Positions 55,405 through 63,739 of a stretch of DNA of 64,000 bases are shown here, piece after piece. Every line of letters starts with the position of its first letter. Position 1 is the first letter of the stretch. The notes under the pieces were generated by a model, which did not search any database, was not told the origin of the DNA, and saw only the letters and a list, made by a program, of their open reading frames with translations. The DNA is from Candidatus Accumulibacter aalborgensis (lineage in GTDB: Bacteria; Pseudomonadota; Gammaproteobacteria; Burkholderiales; Rhodocyclaceae), in NCBI RefSeq assembly GCF_900089955.1, contig NZ_FLQX01000094.1, positions 124,001-188,000 of the forward strand, written 5' to 3'. Made by a program: the position numbers and the translations under genes.

Positions 55405-57834
55405 ATGAGCAAGAAGAAGCTGGTCATGGTGGGCAACGGCATGGCCGGGGTGCGGACACTCGAGGAGTTGTTGAAGCTCGCCCCCGATCACTACGAGATC
55501 ACCGTCTTTGGTGCCGAGCCGCACCCGAACTACAACCGCATCCTGCTTTCGCCGGTACTCGCCGGCGAGATGACGATCCAGGACATCATCCTCAACGATC
55601 ACAGTTGGTACGCAGAGCACGGCATCACGCTTCACCTGGGCAAGACGGTGAGCAAGATCGATCGCGTCCAGCGCCGGGTAATCGCCGAAGACGGCACCGA
55701 GGCTCCCTACGACCGCCTGCTGCTGGCGACGGGCTCCAACCCCTTCATGCTACCCATTCCCGGCAACGACCTGCCGGGCGTCATCTCCTACCGCGACATC
55801 AATGACACCGACAGCATGATCGACGCCGCTCGCCGCTACCGGCACGCGGTAGTCATCGGTGGCGGTCTGCTCGGTCTCGAGGCGGCCAACGGACTGAAAC
55901 TGCGCGGCATGGACGTGACGGTGATCCATCTCGCCGACTGGCTGCTCGAACGTCAGCTCGACCAGACGGCCGGCCGCATGCTGCAGAAGTCACTCGAAGA
56001 CCGTGGCCTGAAATTCCTGCTCGGCCGGCAGACCGAAATGCTGATCGCTGGCGAGAGCGGCCGCGTCGCCGCGCTACGCCTCAAGGACGGCGCGCAGATC
56101 GCGGCTGATCTGGTGGTCATGGCCGTCGGCATCCGCCCGAACACGACGCTGGCTGAGTCGGCAGGCATCTACTGCAACCGTGGCATCGTGGTCAACGACA
56201 CGCTGCAGACTTACGACCCGAAGGTCTATGCCGTCGGCGAGTGCGTCGCGCACCGCGGCATCGCCTACGGACTCGTCGCGCCGCTGTTCGAACAGGGCAA
56301 GGTTGCGGCCAACCATCTGGCCAACTACGGTATCGGCCGCTATACCGGGTCGGTCACCTCGACCAAGCTCAAGGTGACCGGCATCGACCTATTCTCGGCC
56401 GGCGACTTCTTTGGCGGCAAGGACACTGAGGAGATCGTCCTCAACGATGCCGCCGGCGGGGTGTACAAGAAGCTGGTGATCAAGGACAACAAGCTCGTCG
56501 GCGGTGTCCTCTATGGCGATACGGCCGACGGTCCGTGGTACTTCCAGTTGCTGCGCGACGGCCAGGACATCCACGAGATTCGCGATCACCTGCTGTTCGG
56601 CCAGTCGCACGTCGGCGACGTCGGCCACCAGGGCCACAGCAAGGCGGCGTCTATGGCCGACAGCGCCGAGGTGTGCGGTTGCAACGGCGTCAGCAAAGGG
56701 ACGATCGTCAAGGCGATCAAGGAAAAGGGCCTGTTCAGTCTCGACGACATCAGGAAGCATACCAAGGCGTCGTCGTCCTGTGGTTCCTGTTCCGGCCTCT
56801 GCGAGCAGATCCTCTCGGCGACCATCGGCGGCGCTTACACGCCGGCGGCGTCGAACAAGAAGCCGGTCTGCGGCTGCAGCGATTACTCGCATCAGGAAGT
56901 GCGCGACGCGATCCGCGCGCAGCATCTGACCACCATCGACGAAATAATGCGCTTCCTCGAATGGCAGACGCCGGATGGCTGCGACAAGTGCCGCCCGGCA
57001 CTCAATTATTACCTGATCTCGACCTGGCCACAGGAAGCGAAGGACGACCCGCGTTCGCGCCTGATCAACGAACGCGCGCACGCCAACATCCAGAAAGACG
57101 GTACTTACTCAGTCGTACCTCGGATGTGGGGCGGACTGACGACCGCCGCTGAACTGCGCCGCATCGCCGACGTCGCCGACAAGTACCAGGTGCCGACGAT
57201 CAAGGTCACCGGCGGCCAACGCATCGACCTGCTCGGGATCAGGAAGGAAGACCTGATCAGTGTCTGGCGGGATCTCGACATGCCCTCGGGCCACGCCTAC
57301 GGCAAGTCGATCCGCACGGTAAAAACGTGTGTCGGCTCCGAGCACTGCCGCTTTGGCACGCAGTTGGCGATGAGCATGGGCGTCAAGCTCGAGAAGATGC
57401 TCTTCGACATGTACTCGCCGCACAAGGTGAAGCTCGCCGTCTCGGGTTGTCCGCGTAACTGCGCCGAAGCCGGCATCAAGGATGTCGGCGTGATCGGCGT
57501 CGATTCGGGCTACGAGTTGTACGTCGGCGGCAACGGCGGCATCAAGACCGAAGTGGCGCAGTTCTTCGTCAAGGTAAAGAGCGACGAAGAGGTGATGGAG
57601 TACGCAGGCGCTTTCCTGCAGCTCTACCGCGAGGAAGGCTTCTACCTCGAACGGACCTGCCACTACCTCGAACGTGTCGGCCTCGACCACGCCAAAAACC
57701 GGGTAGTCGAGGACGAGGAGAACCGCAAGGCGCTCTACGGCCGCCTGCTGGCCGAGCTGAAGGACGCCAAGGACCCCTGGGCCGAGCGCATCGCCGGCGT
57801 CGAGAAGAACGAGTATGAAATGCTTTCGCTATGA
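55405..57834 (+). CDS. nirB: Assimilatory nitrite reductase large subunit NirB
   Basis: NADH-dependent siroheme nitrite reductase of 809 residues that reduces nitrite to ammonium. An FAD/NAD-binding reductase half starts VMVGNGMAGVRTLEELLKLA. BFD-like [2Fe-2S] domains in the centre carry CGCNGVSKGTIV and SSCGSCSGLCEQ. The siroheme/[4Fe-4S] half has CVGSEHCRFGTQ and CPRNCAEAG as cluster ligands. The length is normal. It is the first gene of the nirB-nirD-nasA unit, 18 bases from nirD. Confidence 0.97.
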   Translation: MSKKKLVMVGNGMAGVRTLEELLKLAPDHYEITVFGAEPHPNYNRILLSPVLAGEMTIQDIILNDHSWYAEHGITLHLGKTVSKIDRVQRRVIAEDGTEAPYDRLLLATGSNPFMLPIPGNDLPGVISYRDINDTDSMIDAARRYRHAVVIGGGLLGLEAANGLKLRGMDVTVIHLADWLLERQLDQTAGRMLQKSLEDRGLKFLLGRQTEMLIAGESGRVAALRLKDGAQIAADLVVMAVGIRPNTTLAESAGIYCNRGIVVNDTLQTYDPKVYAVGECVAHRGIAYGLVAPLFEQGKVAANHLANYGIGRYTGSVTSTKLKVTGIDLFSAGDFFGGKDTEEIVLNDAAGGVYKKLVIKDNKLVGGVLYGDTADGPWYFQLLRDGQDIHEIRDHLLFGQSHVGDVGHQGHSKAASMADSAEVCGCNGVSKGTIVKAIKEKGLFSLDDIRKHTKASSSCGSCSGLCEQILSATIGGAYTPAASNKKPVCGCSDYSHQEVRDAIRAQHLTTIDEIMRFLEWQTPDGCDKCRPALNYYLISTWPQEAKDDPRSRLINERAHANIQKDGTYSVVPRMWGGLTTAAELRRIADVADKYQVPTIKVTGGQRIDLLGIRKEDLISVWRDLDMPSGHAYGKSIRTVKTCVGSEHCRFGTQLAMSMGVKLEKMLFDMYSPHKVKLAVSGCPRNCAEAGIKDVGVIGVDSGYELYVGGNGGIKTEVAQFFVKVKSDEEVMEYAGAFLQLYREEGFYLERTCHYLERVGLDHAKNRVVEDEENRKALYGRLLAELKDAKDPWAERIAGVEKNEYEMLSL

Positions 57835-57851
57835 AGGACTGGAGAATCGAA

Positions 57852-58160
57852 ATGGCTGAATGGAAATCGATCTGCACGCTTGAAGAGATCCCGCGACTGG
57901 GCTCTCGCGTGGTGCGCTCAACGAGTGGCGACATTGCCGTCTTCCGCACCTCCACCAACGAGGTTTTTGCCCTGCGCGACCAGTGCCCGCACAAAGGCGG
58001 ACCGCTGTCGCAGGGCTTGGTGCATGGCAACCAGGTGACCTGCCCGCTGCACGGCTGGAAGCTGCGCCTCGATTCGGGTGAAGCCGTGGCGCCCGACCAG
58101 GGCTGCTCGCGCCGCTATCCCGTGCGCATCGAAAGCGGTACGGTTTTTCTACAAATCTGA
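57852..58160 (+). CDS. nirD: Assimilatory nitrite reductase small subunit NirD
   Basis: Rieske-like protein of 102 residues, of the type lacking some Rieske ligands: WKSICTLEEIPRLGSRVVR, FALRDQCPHKGGPLSQGLVHG, VTCPLHGWKLRLDSGEAV. It supports NirB. The start at 57852 follows GGAGA; an in-frame ATG at 57831 would overlap the end of nirB. Confidence 0.93.
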   Translation: MAEWKSICTLEEIPRLGSRVVRSTSGDIAVFRTSTNEVFALRDQCPHKGGPLSQGLVHGNQVTCPLHGWKLRLDSGEAVAPDQGCSRRYPVRIESGTVFLQI

Positions 58161-58181
58161 CTAAACGGGAGGGATACGACA

Positions 58182-59393
58182 ATGGACAAGTCATTCTGGA
58201 AGGTCGGCCATCGGCCGACACTGATCGCCGCTTTTCTCTACTTTGACCTGGCCTTCATGGTCTGGGTGATGCTCGGACCCCTGGGCGTGCAGATCGCCAA
58301 GGATCTCGGCCTGACGCACGCTCAGAAGGGAATGATGGTCGCCACCCCGGTGCTCGCCGGCGCCATCCTGCGCCTCTTCATGGGCGTCCTGGTCGACCAT
58401 CTGAAGCCGAAGCTCGCCGGCGTCATCGGCCAGGTGATCGTCATCGTCTCGCTGTTCGTCGCCTGGTACTTCGGCATCCACAGCTACGAACAGACGCTGC
58501 TCCTCGGCGTCTTTCTCGGCGTCGCCGGCGCTTCGTTCGCCGTCGCCCTGCCGCTCGCTTCTCGCTGGTATCCGCCCGAGCATCAGGGAACGGCGCTCGG
58601 TATCGCCGGTGCGGGCAACTCCGGTACGGCGCTGGCCGCGCTGGTCGCACCGAGCCTGGCCATCGCCTACGGCTGGAGCAACGTCTTCGGGCTGGCGCTG
58701 ATCCCGCTGATCGTGGTCTTCGTCTTCTACCTGTTCGCCGCCAAGGACGCGCCTGAATGCCCGCCAGCGAAATCGCTGGCCGAATACCTGAAGGTGCTCA
58801 AGGACAGCGACGCGTGGTGGTTCATGTTCTTCTACTCGGTGACCTTCGGCGGTTTCGTTGGCCTCGCCTCGTCGCTGACCATCTACTTCAACATCCAGTA
58901 CGGGCTGGATGCCAAGACGGCGGGTTTCTTCACCGCCGCCTGTGTTTTCGCCGGTTCGCTGGTGCGGCCGATCGGCGGCAACGTCGCCGATCGCATCGGC
59001 GGCATCAAGAGCCTGTCGGTGATGTACGTCCTGGCGGCGATCTTCCTGGCGATTGTCAGCATTGGCCTGCCGTCCGCGTGGATGGCCCTGCTCGCCTTCG
59101 TCGGAGCGATGCTGGCGCTGGGCATGGGCAACGGTGCGGTCTTCCAGTTGGTTCCGCAGCGCTTCCGCAAGGAGATCGGCGTCATGACCGGACTGGTCGG
59201 CATGGCCGGCGGCGTCGGTGGCTTCTACCTGGCGTCATCGCTCGGTTACGCCAAGCAAATCACCGGTAGCTATCAGATCGGCTTCCTGATCTTTGCCGCG
59301 CTCGCCCTGATGGCACTGGCCGGGCTCTCCGGCGTCAAGACCCGCTGGCGCACCACCTGGGGTGCGGCGCACCTGACCGCAGCCAAGATCTGA
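58182..59393 (+). CDS. nasA: Nitrate/nitrite transporter of the NarK/NasA family
   Basis: Major facilitator of 403 residues with 12 helices. FDLAFMVWVMLGPLGVQIAKDLGLT and the nitrate-porter motifs GNSGTALAAL and MGNGAVFQLVPQRFRKEIG are those of the NarK family. It would import nitrate for assimilation with NirBD. The assimilatory nitrate reductase itself is not in the window. It follows nirD after 21 bases. Confidence 0.94.
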   Translation: MDKSFWKVGHRPTLIAAFLYFDLAFMVWVMLGPLGVQIAKDLGLTHAQKGMMVATPVLAGAILRLFMGVLVDHLKPKLAGVIGQVIVIVSLFVAWYFGIHSYEQTLLLGVFLGVAGASFAVALPLASRWYPPEHQGTALGIAGAGNSGTALAALVAPSLAIAYGWSNVFGLALIPLIVVFVFYLFAAKDAPECPPAKSLAEYLKVLKDSDAWWFMFFYSVTFGGFVGLASSLTIYFNIQYGLDAKTAGFFTAACVFAGSLVRPIGGNVADRIGGIKSLSVMYVLAAIFLAIVSIGLPSAWMALLAFVGAMLALGMGNGAVFQLVPQRFRKEIGVMTGLVGMAGGVGGFYLASSLGYAKQITGSYQIGFLIFAALALMALAGLSGVKTRWRTTWGAAHLTAAKI

Positions 59394-59423
59394 TTCTTTT
59401 CACTGCGCGCTTTGCGCAACCGC

Positions 59424-59467
59424 GGGGCGGCAAGGTACATTGCGACCTGCCGCCCCTTCCTCTTTCC
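59424..59467 (+). terminator. Terminator after nasA
   Basis: GGGGCGGCA and TGCCGCCCC form a 9-bp stem, extendable by GGT/ACC with a bulge. A T-rich tract (TTCCTCTTTC) follows, just before the kinase/phosphatase gene. It may partly uncouple that gene from the nitrogen unit. Confidence 0.6.
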
Positions 59468-59481
59468 GGAGCCAAGCCCGC

Positions 59482-61164
59482 ATGCCACTTGAAGTCGACG
59501 TCGGTCATTCCTCGCTCACTGGTCCCCGCGAACGCAACGAGGACTTCTGCGGAATGGTCACCCCGCAGGGGGCGGAGCTCGAAAACAAGGGGCTGATCGC
59601 CGCTGTCGCCGACGGCATCGGCGGTCACAAGGGCGGCCGCGAGGCCGCCGAGTACACTGTGCGCGGGCTGCTCTCCGACTACTACGCAACCCCCGACACC
59701 TGGAGCGTGCCGCATGCGCTCGAAAAAGTCGTCGTGCCGCTCAACCGCTGGGTGATGGCCGAAGCCGGCCGCCAGCCGGACCTCGCCGGTATGGCGACGA
59801 CGCTGACCGTCCTCGTGCTGCGCGGCCGCCGCTACGTCTGTGCGCATGTCGGCGATTCGCGCCTCTACCTGCTGCGTGACGGTGTGTGCACCCGGCTGAC
59901 CAGCGACCACGTCTGGGACCACCCGGAACTCAGGAGCGTTCTCTCGCGCGCCGTCGGTCTCGACCGTCACTTCCAGCTCGATTTTTTTGACGGCGAACTG
60001 CAGCAAGGTGATTGCTTCCTGCTCTGTTCAGACGGCGTCTGGGGCCCCCTGGGCAGCGGCCGCATCCGCGCCGCGCTGCTCGCCCACCCCGACGCGCAAC
60101 AGGCCGCCGCCTCGCTGACCAGTCTGGCGCTGGCCTCCGATGGCCAGGACAACGCCAGCGCCGTCGTCCTGCGCGTCACCGCCTTGCCACCGGAAAACCT
60201 GCGCGACTCGCTCGAGGGCACCGCCCGCCTGCCACTGCCGCCGCGTTTCAAACCGGGGCAAGAGTTCGACGGGCTACACATCGACGAAGTGCTGCACGAC
60301 TCGCGGGCAACTCTGCTCTACCGCGTCACCGACCCGCTTTCCGGCCAGCAACTGGTGCTCAAGACCCTGCGCCCGGAACTCGCCGACGACGCCGAAGAGA
60401 TCCGCGCGCTGATCATGGAGGAATGGCGCGCGCGGCGCATTGTCTCGCCCTTCTTTGCCCAACTGGTGCCGGCCGAAAGGCGGAGCTGTCTCTACTATCT
60501 GCAGAGCTGGTACGAGGGCGCGACGCTGCAGCGGATGCTCGACGCGGATCTCCATTTCACCGTCGCCGACGCCGTCGGGCACGGCGTCCGGCTGATGAAG
60601 GGGCTCTCCGCACTACACCGGCTTGACGTCGCGCACCGCGACATCAAGCCGGCCAATATCCACATCGGCCGCGACGGCCGTCTGCGCATTCTTGATCTTG
60701 GCGTCGCGCTCAGCCTGTCGGAAGACGAAGCCACCGCCGGCAGCCCAGGGACGCCGAGCTACATGGCGCCTGAGCTGTTCGCCGGCGACAAGGCCGGCCC
60801 GCAGCACGACCTCTACGCCGCCGGAGCGACGCTCTACCATCTGCTGACCAGAAAATACCCTTACGGCGAGATCGAGCCCTTTCAACATCCCAAATTCGGC
60901 GATCCGGTGCCACCGACGCGCTACCGGCCGGACATCCCCGGCTGGCTGGAAAACGTCGTCCTCAAGGCCGTCGCCAGGGACCCCGCGCAGCGCTTCGAAA
61001 CCGCCGAAGAATTCCTGCTCGCCCTCGAACGCGGCGCCAACCGCCCGCTCAACCGGCTGCCGGTGACACCGCTGGCGATGCGCAACCCGCTGCTGACGTG
61101 GCGGGTCATTGCCGGTGTGTCGCTGGTGATCAACCTGGTGTTGGCAATGTTGCTGACGCGGTGA
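59482..61164 (+). CDS. PP2C phosphatase-Ser/Thr kinase fusion protein
   Basis: A 560-residue protein joining a PP2C-type phosphatase (about 1-240, with RNEDFCG, ADGIGGHKGG, HVGDSRLYLLR, CSDGVWGPLG and DNASAVV) to a Hanks-type kinase (about 265-525). Kinase motifs are VLKTLRPEL (ATP lysine), VAHRDIKPANIHIG (catalytic loop), LDLGVALS (DFG equivalent, DLG) and YMAPELFAG. One C-terminal helix (TWRVIAGVSLVINLVLAMLL) anchors it in the membrane. Pseudomonads have the same fusion beside nasA/nirB, so it probably tunes nitrate assimilation. The start at 59482 is where the PP2C homology begins. Confidence 0.92.
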   Translation: MPLEVDVGHSSLTGPRERNEDFCGMVTPQGAELENKGLIAAVADGIGGHKGGREAAEYTVRGLLSDYYATPDTWSVPHALEKVVVPLNRWVMAEAGRQPDLAGMATTLTVLVLRGRRYVCAHVGDSRLYLLRDGVCTRLTSDHVWDHPELRSVLSRAVGLDRHFQLDFFDGELQQGDCFLLCSDGVWGPLGSGRIRAALLAHPDAQQAAASLTSLALASDGQDNASAVVLRVTALPPENLRDSLEGTARLPLPPRFKPGQEFDGLHIDEVLHDSRATLLYRVTDPLSGQQLVLKTLRPELADDAEEIRALIMEEWRARRIVSPFFAQLVPAERRSCLYYLQSWYEGATLQRMLDADLHFTVADAVGHGVRLMKGLSALHRLDVAHRDIKPANIHIGRDGRLRILDLGVALSLSEDEATAGSPGTPSYMAPELFAGDKAGPQHDLYAAGATLYHLLTRKYPYGEIEPFQHPKFGDPVPPTRYRPDIPGWLENVVLKAVARDPAQRFETAEEFLLALERGANRPLNRLPVTPLAMRNPLLTWRVIAGVSLVINLVLAMLLTR

Positions 61165-61192
61165 CGGGTGGCCGCCCGCAGGATACCGCTGA

Positions 61193-61232
61193 GCCCGTAG
61201 ATGCGGCTGAGGAACAAAGCGCATCTACGGGC
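61193..61232. repeat. Long REP-like hairpin (GAGGAACAAA loop)
   Basis: GCCCGTAGATGCG and CGCATCTACGGGC form a perfect 13-bp stem around GCTGAGGAACAAAG, 28 bases after the kinase gene. It may act as its terminator and belongs to the hairpin type at 32351 and 35049. The rest of the 61165-61491 gap shows no coding sequence or other signal. Confidence 0.75.
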
Positions 61233-61491
61233 TACGGGCTTCCCTGCGGTCAGCACATCCTACGGCGCTTTCTCATTCGTGCGACGCGATGGACACATTC
61301 CTCGCCTATGCGGGTGGTTATTTCCGCAATACGAATGCCACGTGGGTCACCCCCAGACAGGAATATTTGAATGGTTTTCGGGGCTGGGGTCATGGAAGTC
61401 CGTTCGGTCGACCAAAGTGGATCTGGCGAGAGGGAATCTGCAGTCTGGCCATGCATAAGAAAAGAAAGGTGCCAAGCGGAATTTCATGCCC

Positions 61492-61923
61492 CTACAAGCC
61501 GCCATGCGCTGCCCAGAATTCTGCGGGGCTGCGGATCGGGTAGCGGTCGCCCAAGGCCAGCAAGGCCTTGTCACCGGTGATCAGCGCATCCGCATGAGAC
61601 TGATTCAGGGCCGCGATCAGCGTGCCAAGAACGGGTTGGTCGTTGACGTCGGTGAGGGCCGGGTCTTGCGCCGTTACGGGATCAATGACCTCAGCCTGGA
61701 TCGAGAGGATGTCCACCAGGTCGCCGATCTCGCCTTCGCTCAACCCATGTCGATGCGCCAGCCGGGGCAGTACGCGGCGGAGTTCCTCAAGAATGAAGGT
61801 GGACAGCACGACTTCCAGCGCCCCGTGTCTCCAGGCGCCGATGATTTTCCCAGGCACGCTCGCTGGATAGGCAATGCCCGACAGCAGGACATTCGTGTCC
61901 AGAACCACGCGCAGGGTGGCCAC
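61492..61923 (-). CDS. PIN-domain toxin
   Basis: Putative ribonuclease toxin of 143 residues of the PIN family often annotated as toxin component. RVVLDTNVLLSG carries the first catalytic aspartate, STFILEELRRVLPRLA a glutamate, and the C-terminal HADALITGDKALLAL the conserved aspartate. The metal site looks intact. The antitoxin gene lies six bases upstream on the same strand. Confidence 0.88.
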   Translation of the reverse strand: MATLRVVLDTNVLLSGIAYPASVPGKIIGAWRHGALEVVLSTFILEELRRVLPRLAHRHGLSEGEIGDLVDILSIQAEVIDPVTAQDPALTDVNDQPVLGTLIAALNQSHADALITGDKALLALGDRYPIRSPAEFWAAHGGL

Positions 61924-61929
61924 GCGGCC

Positions 61930-62202
61930 TCAACGCCCGGCGCGCGAGTCGGCGACTGCGGCGGCAATTTCTGAAAGCCCTTCGGCTTCTGGCGTATCGG
62001 CAAACCCCGTCTCAATACGCTGGCAGAGCGCGTCGAAGCGCGCCTGCATGCGCCTGATGCGTTCAAACAAGCGTGCGTCCACCAGTGCCGCGACAGGCTT
62101 GCCATCCTTGTTGATGACGATGCTGTCATGCCGGTACTGCACCTGATTGAGCATCTCGCCTAGGTTCTGACGGAACGTAACGGCGCTGGTTTCACTAATC
62201 AT
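61930..62202 (-). CDS. Phd/YefM-family antitoxin
   Basis: The 90-residue protein begins MISETSAVTFRQNLGEMLNQVQYRHDSIVINKDGKPVAALVDARLF in the Phd/YefM pattern, which forms the DNA-binding N-domain. A helical tail with charged residues would bind the PIN toxin. A palindrome immediately upstream is the likely site of autoregulation. Confidence 0.88.
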   Translation of the reverse strand: MISETSAVTFRQNLGEMLNQVQYRHDSIVINKDGKPVAALVDARLFERIRRMQARFDALCQRIETGFADTPEAEGLSEIAAAVADSRAGR

Positions 62203-62221
62203 GGCAGTACGGTTGATATGA

Positions 62222-62239
62222 ACATAATGGTCATTATGT
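62222..62239 (-). promoter_or_regulatory. Operator palindrome of the Phd/PIN pair
   Basis: ACATAATG and CATTATGT form a perfect 8-bp inverted repeat separated by GT, centred about 28 bases upstream of the antitoxin start, where it would overlap the promoter. Confidence 0.6.
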
Positions 62240-62477
62240 CCGGGGCAGGCGAGATTGGCAAGACCCAGCCTTGTCCAAGGAACGAGCCTGAGGGAAGGAG
62301 CTTGAGGGGAATCTGACGTGTAGGTCGATCGTCACACGGATGATGACGACCCCGACCGTCCTGCCGCGTGTGCCCGCCCTGCTGGGTACTGCATCCAGAA
62401 CCTCCAGGAATACGTATCATTGAGAGGCGACGCGTAGGTGGCGGCGCATTCGACACCACAAAGTGAAGGAGAAAAGG

Positions 62478-62768
62478 ATGGTCAGGATCATGGCCCGGAT
62501 TACGGCCCGCGCAGGCGGTGACCGGCAACTACGCGCGGTTCTGCAGGACCTGCTCGGCCCAAGCCGCCAGGAGGCCGGCTGTGTGAGCTACGAATTGTTT
62601 CAGAACGAGGACGACCCGCTCGAGTTCGTGACCGTCGAGCAGTGGTCCGATCAGGCGGCCGCGGACGCCCACCTGGCGACGCCGCACGTGGCCACGGCGA
62701 TCACGCTGGCCAGCGAGTTGCTGGCCCAGGCGCCATTGATTCATCGCTTCACGCCGGTCGTCGGATGA
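62478..62768 (+). CDS. ABM-type (antibiotic biosynthesis monooxygenase-like) protein
   Basis: A 96-residue dimeric ferredoxin-fold protein. RIMARITARAGGDRQLRAVLQDL, EAGCVSYELFQNEDDPLEFVTVEQW and the end AHLATPHV mark the ABM family (YgiN-like quinone or heme-linked monooxygenases). The start at 62478 follows AAGGAGAAAAGG; an in-frame GTG at 62463 lies inside that site. No partner gene indicates its substrate. Confidence 0.88.
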   Translation: MVRIMARITARAGGDRQLRAVLQDLLGPSRQEAGCVSYELFQNEDDPLEFVTVEQWSDQAAADAHLATPHVATAITLASELLAQAPLIHRFTPVVG

Positions 62769-62844
62769 GCCTTCGCAGCGGACCGTGCTCAGCTTTGCCT
62801 TACCTCACGCCGGTGCGTTAGACGAACCCGATGGCCAGGAGCGT

Positions 62845-63708
62845 ATGGACACGGTGATTGAGGGTTGCCGGTCGCTCACCGCCGGAAGGCCTGGGTGGCA
62901 GCGCGCGGCAATCGTTGCCGCGATCGTCGCTGGTGCCGCCTATCTGGCGCTACTGGCGTGGATCTACGCGTATCAGGAAGTGCTCATCTTTCGACCGGAT
63001 CGGCTGCCAGCGGCGCACCGTTTTGTCTTGTGCGACACTCGCGATGCGCGCGACGTTCACGAGCTGAGCATCGAGGTCGGCGGCGAGACGCTCTCGGCGC
63101 TGCACTTGAAGCTGCCGAATCCGAAAGGCGTGGTATTTTTCCTGCACGGCAACAACGGCAATCTGTCCACCTGGTTCACCCACACCGACGCCTACCGAGC
63201 CGCGAACTACGATCTGTTCATGCTCGACTATCGCGGCTACGGCAAGAGTGGCGGTCACATCGAGAGCGAAGCCCAGCTTCGCGCCGACGTCCTCGCTGCC
63301 TGGCGGACAGTGGCCCCGCAATACGTCGGCAAACGCGTGGTGATCTACGGACGTTCGCTTGGCACGGCGCTGGCAGCCGGGCTGGCCGCGCAGGTGCAGC
63401 CCGACCTGACCATCCTGGTCTCGCCGTACTGCAACGTGGCGCAATTGATGCAGGCTCACTATCCATGGCTGCCGACGGGGCTCTTGCGTTACCGCCTGGA
63501 GACCTGCAGCGATGCCGGCCATGTGCACAGCCCATTGCTTCTCGTGCATGGCGAGGACGATTCGCTGATCCCGATCCAGCACAGTGAGCAACTGTTGCGC
63601 GTTGCGCCACAGGCGCGGCTGCTGCGCATTCCCGGCGCGGCTCACGCCGACGTCCATGAGTTCTCGGCCTACACTGACGAGCTGCTGCGAACCCTGGAAT
63701 CACTCTAA
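62845..63708 (+). CDS. Membrane-anchored alpha/beta hydrolase
   Basis: The 287-residue protein has an N-terminal membrane helix ([23 protein letters not shown]). An alpha/beta hydrolase domain follows with [26 protein letters not shown], the nucleophile elbow [10 protein letters not shown], the acid in [11 protein letters not shown] and the histidine in [10 protein letters not shown]. It is similar to BEM46/YfhR-type hydrolases. Substrate unknown. The start at 62845 follows CAGGAG; an in-frame upstream ATG at 62785 lacks homology. Confidence 0.88.
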   Translation: MDTVIEGCRSLTAGRPGWQRAAIVAAIVAGAAYLALLAWIYAYQEVLIFRPDRLPAAHRFVLCDTRDARDVHELSIEVGGETLSALHLKLPNPKGVVFFLHGNNGNLSTWFTHTDAYRAANYDLFMLDYRGYGKSGGHIESEAQLRADVLAAWRTVAPQYVGKRVVIYGRSLGTALAAGLAAQVQPDLTILVSPYCNVAQLMQAHYPWLPTGLLRYRLETCSDAGHVHSPLLLVHGEDDSLIPIQHSEQLLRVAPQARLLRIPGAAHADVHEFSAYTDELLRTLESL

Positions 63709-63739
63709 CCATGAATCAGACACCGGAGGAGGAATTGGC

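Noticed and set aside
57831-57851. Earlier ATG for nirD
   Set aside because: It would overlap the end of nirB and lies before the ribosome site GGAGA that suits the ATG at 57852.
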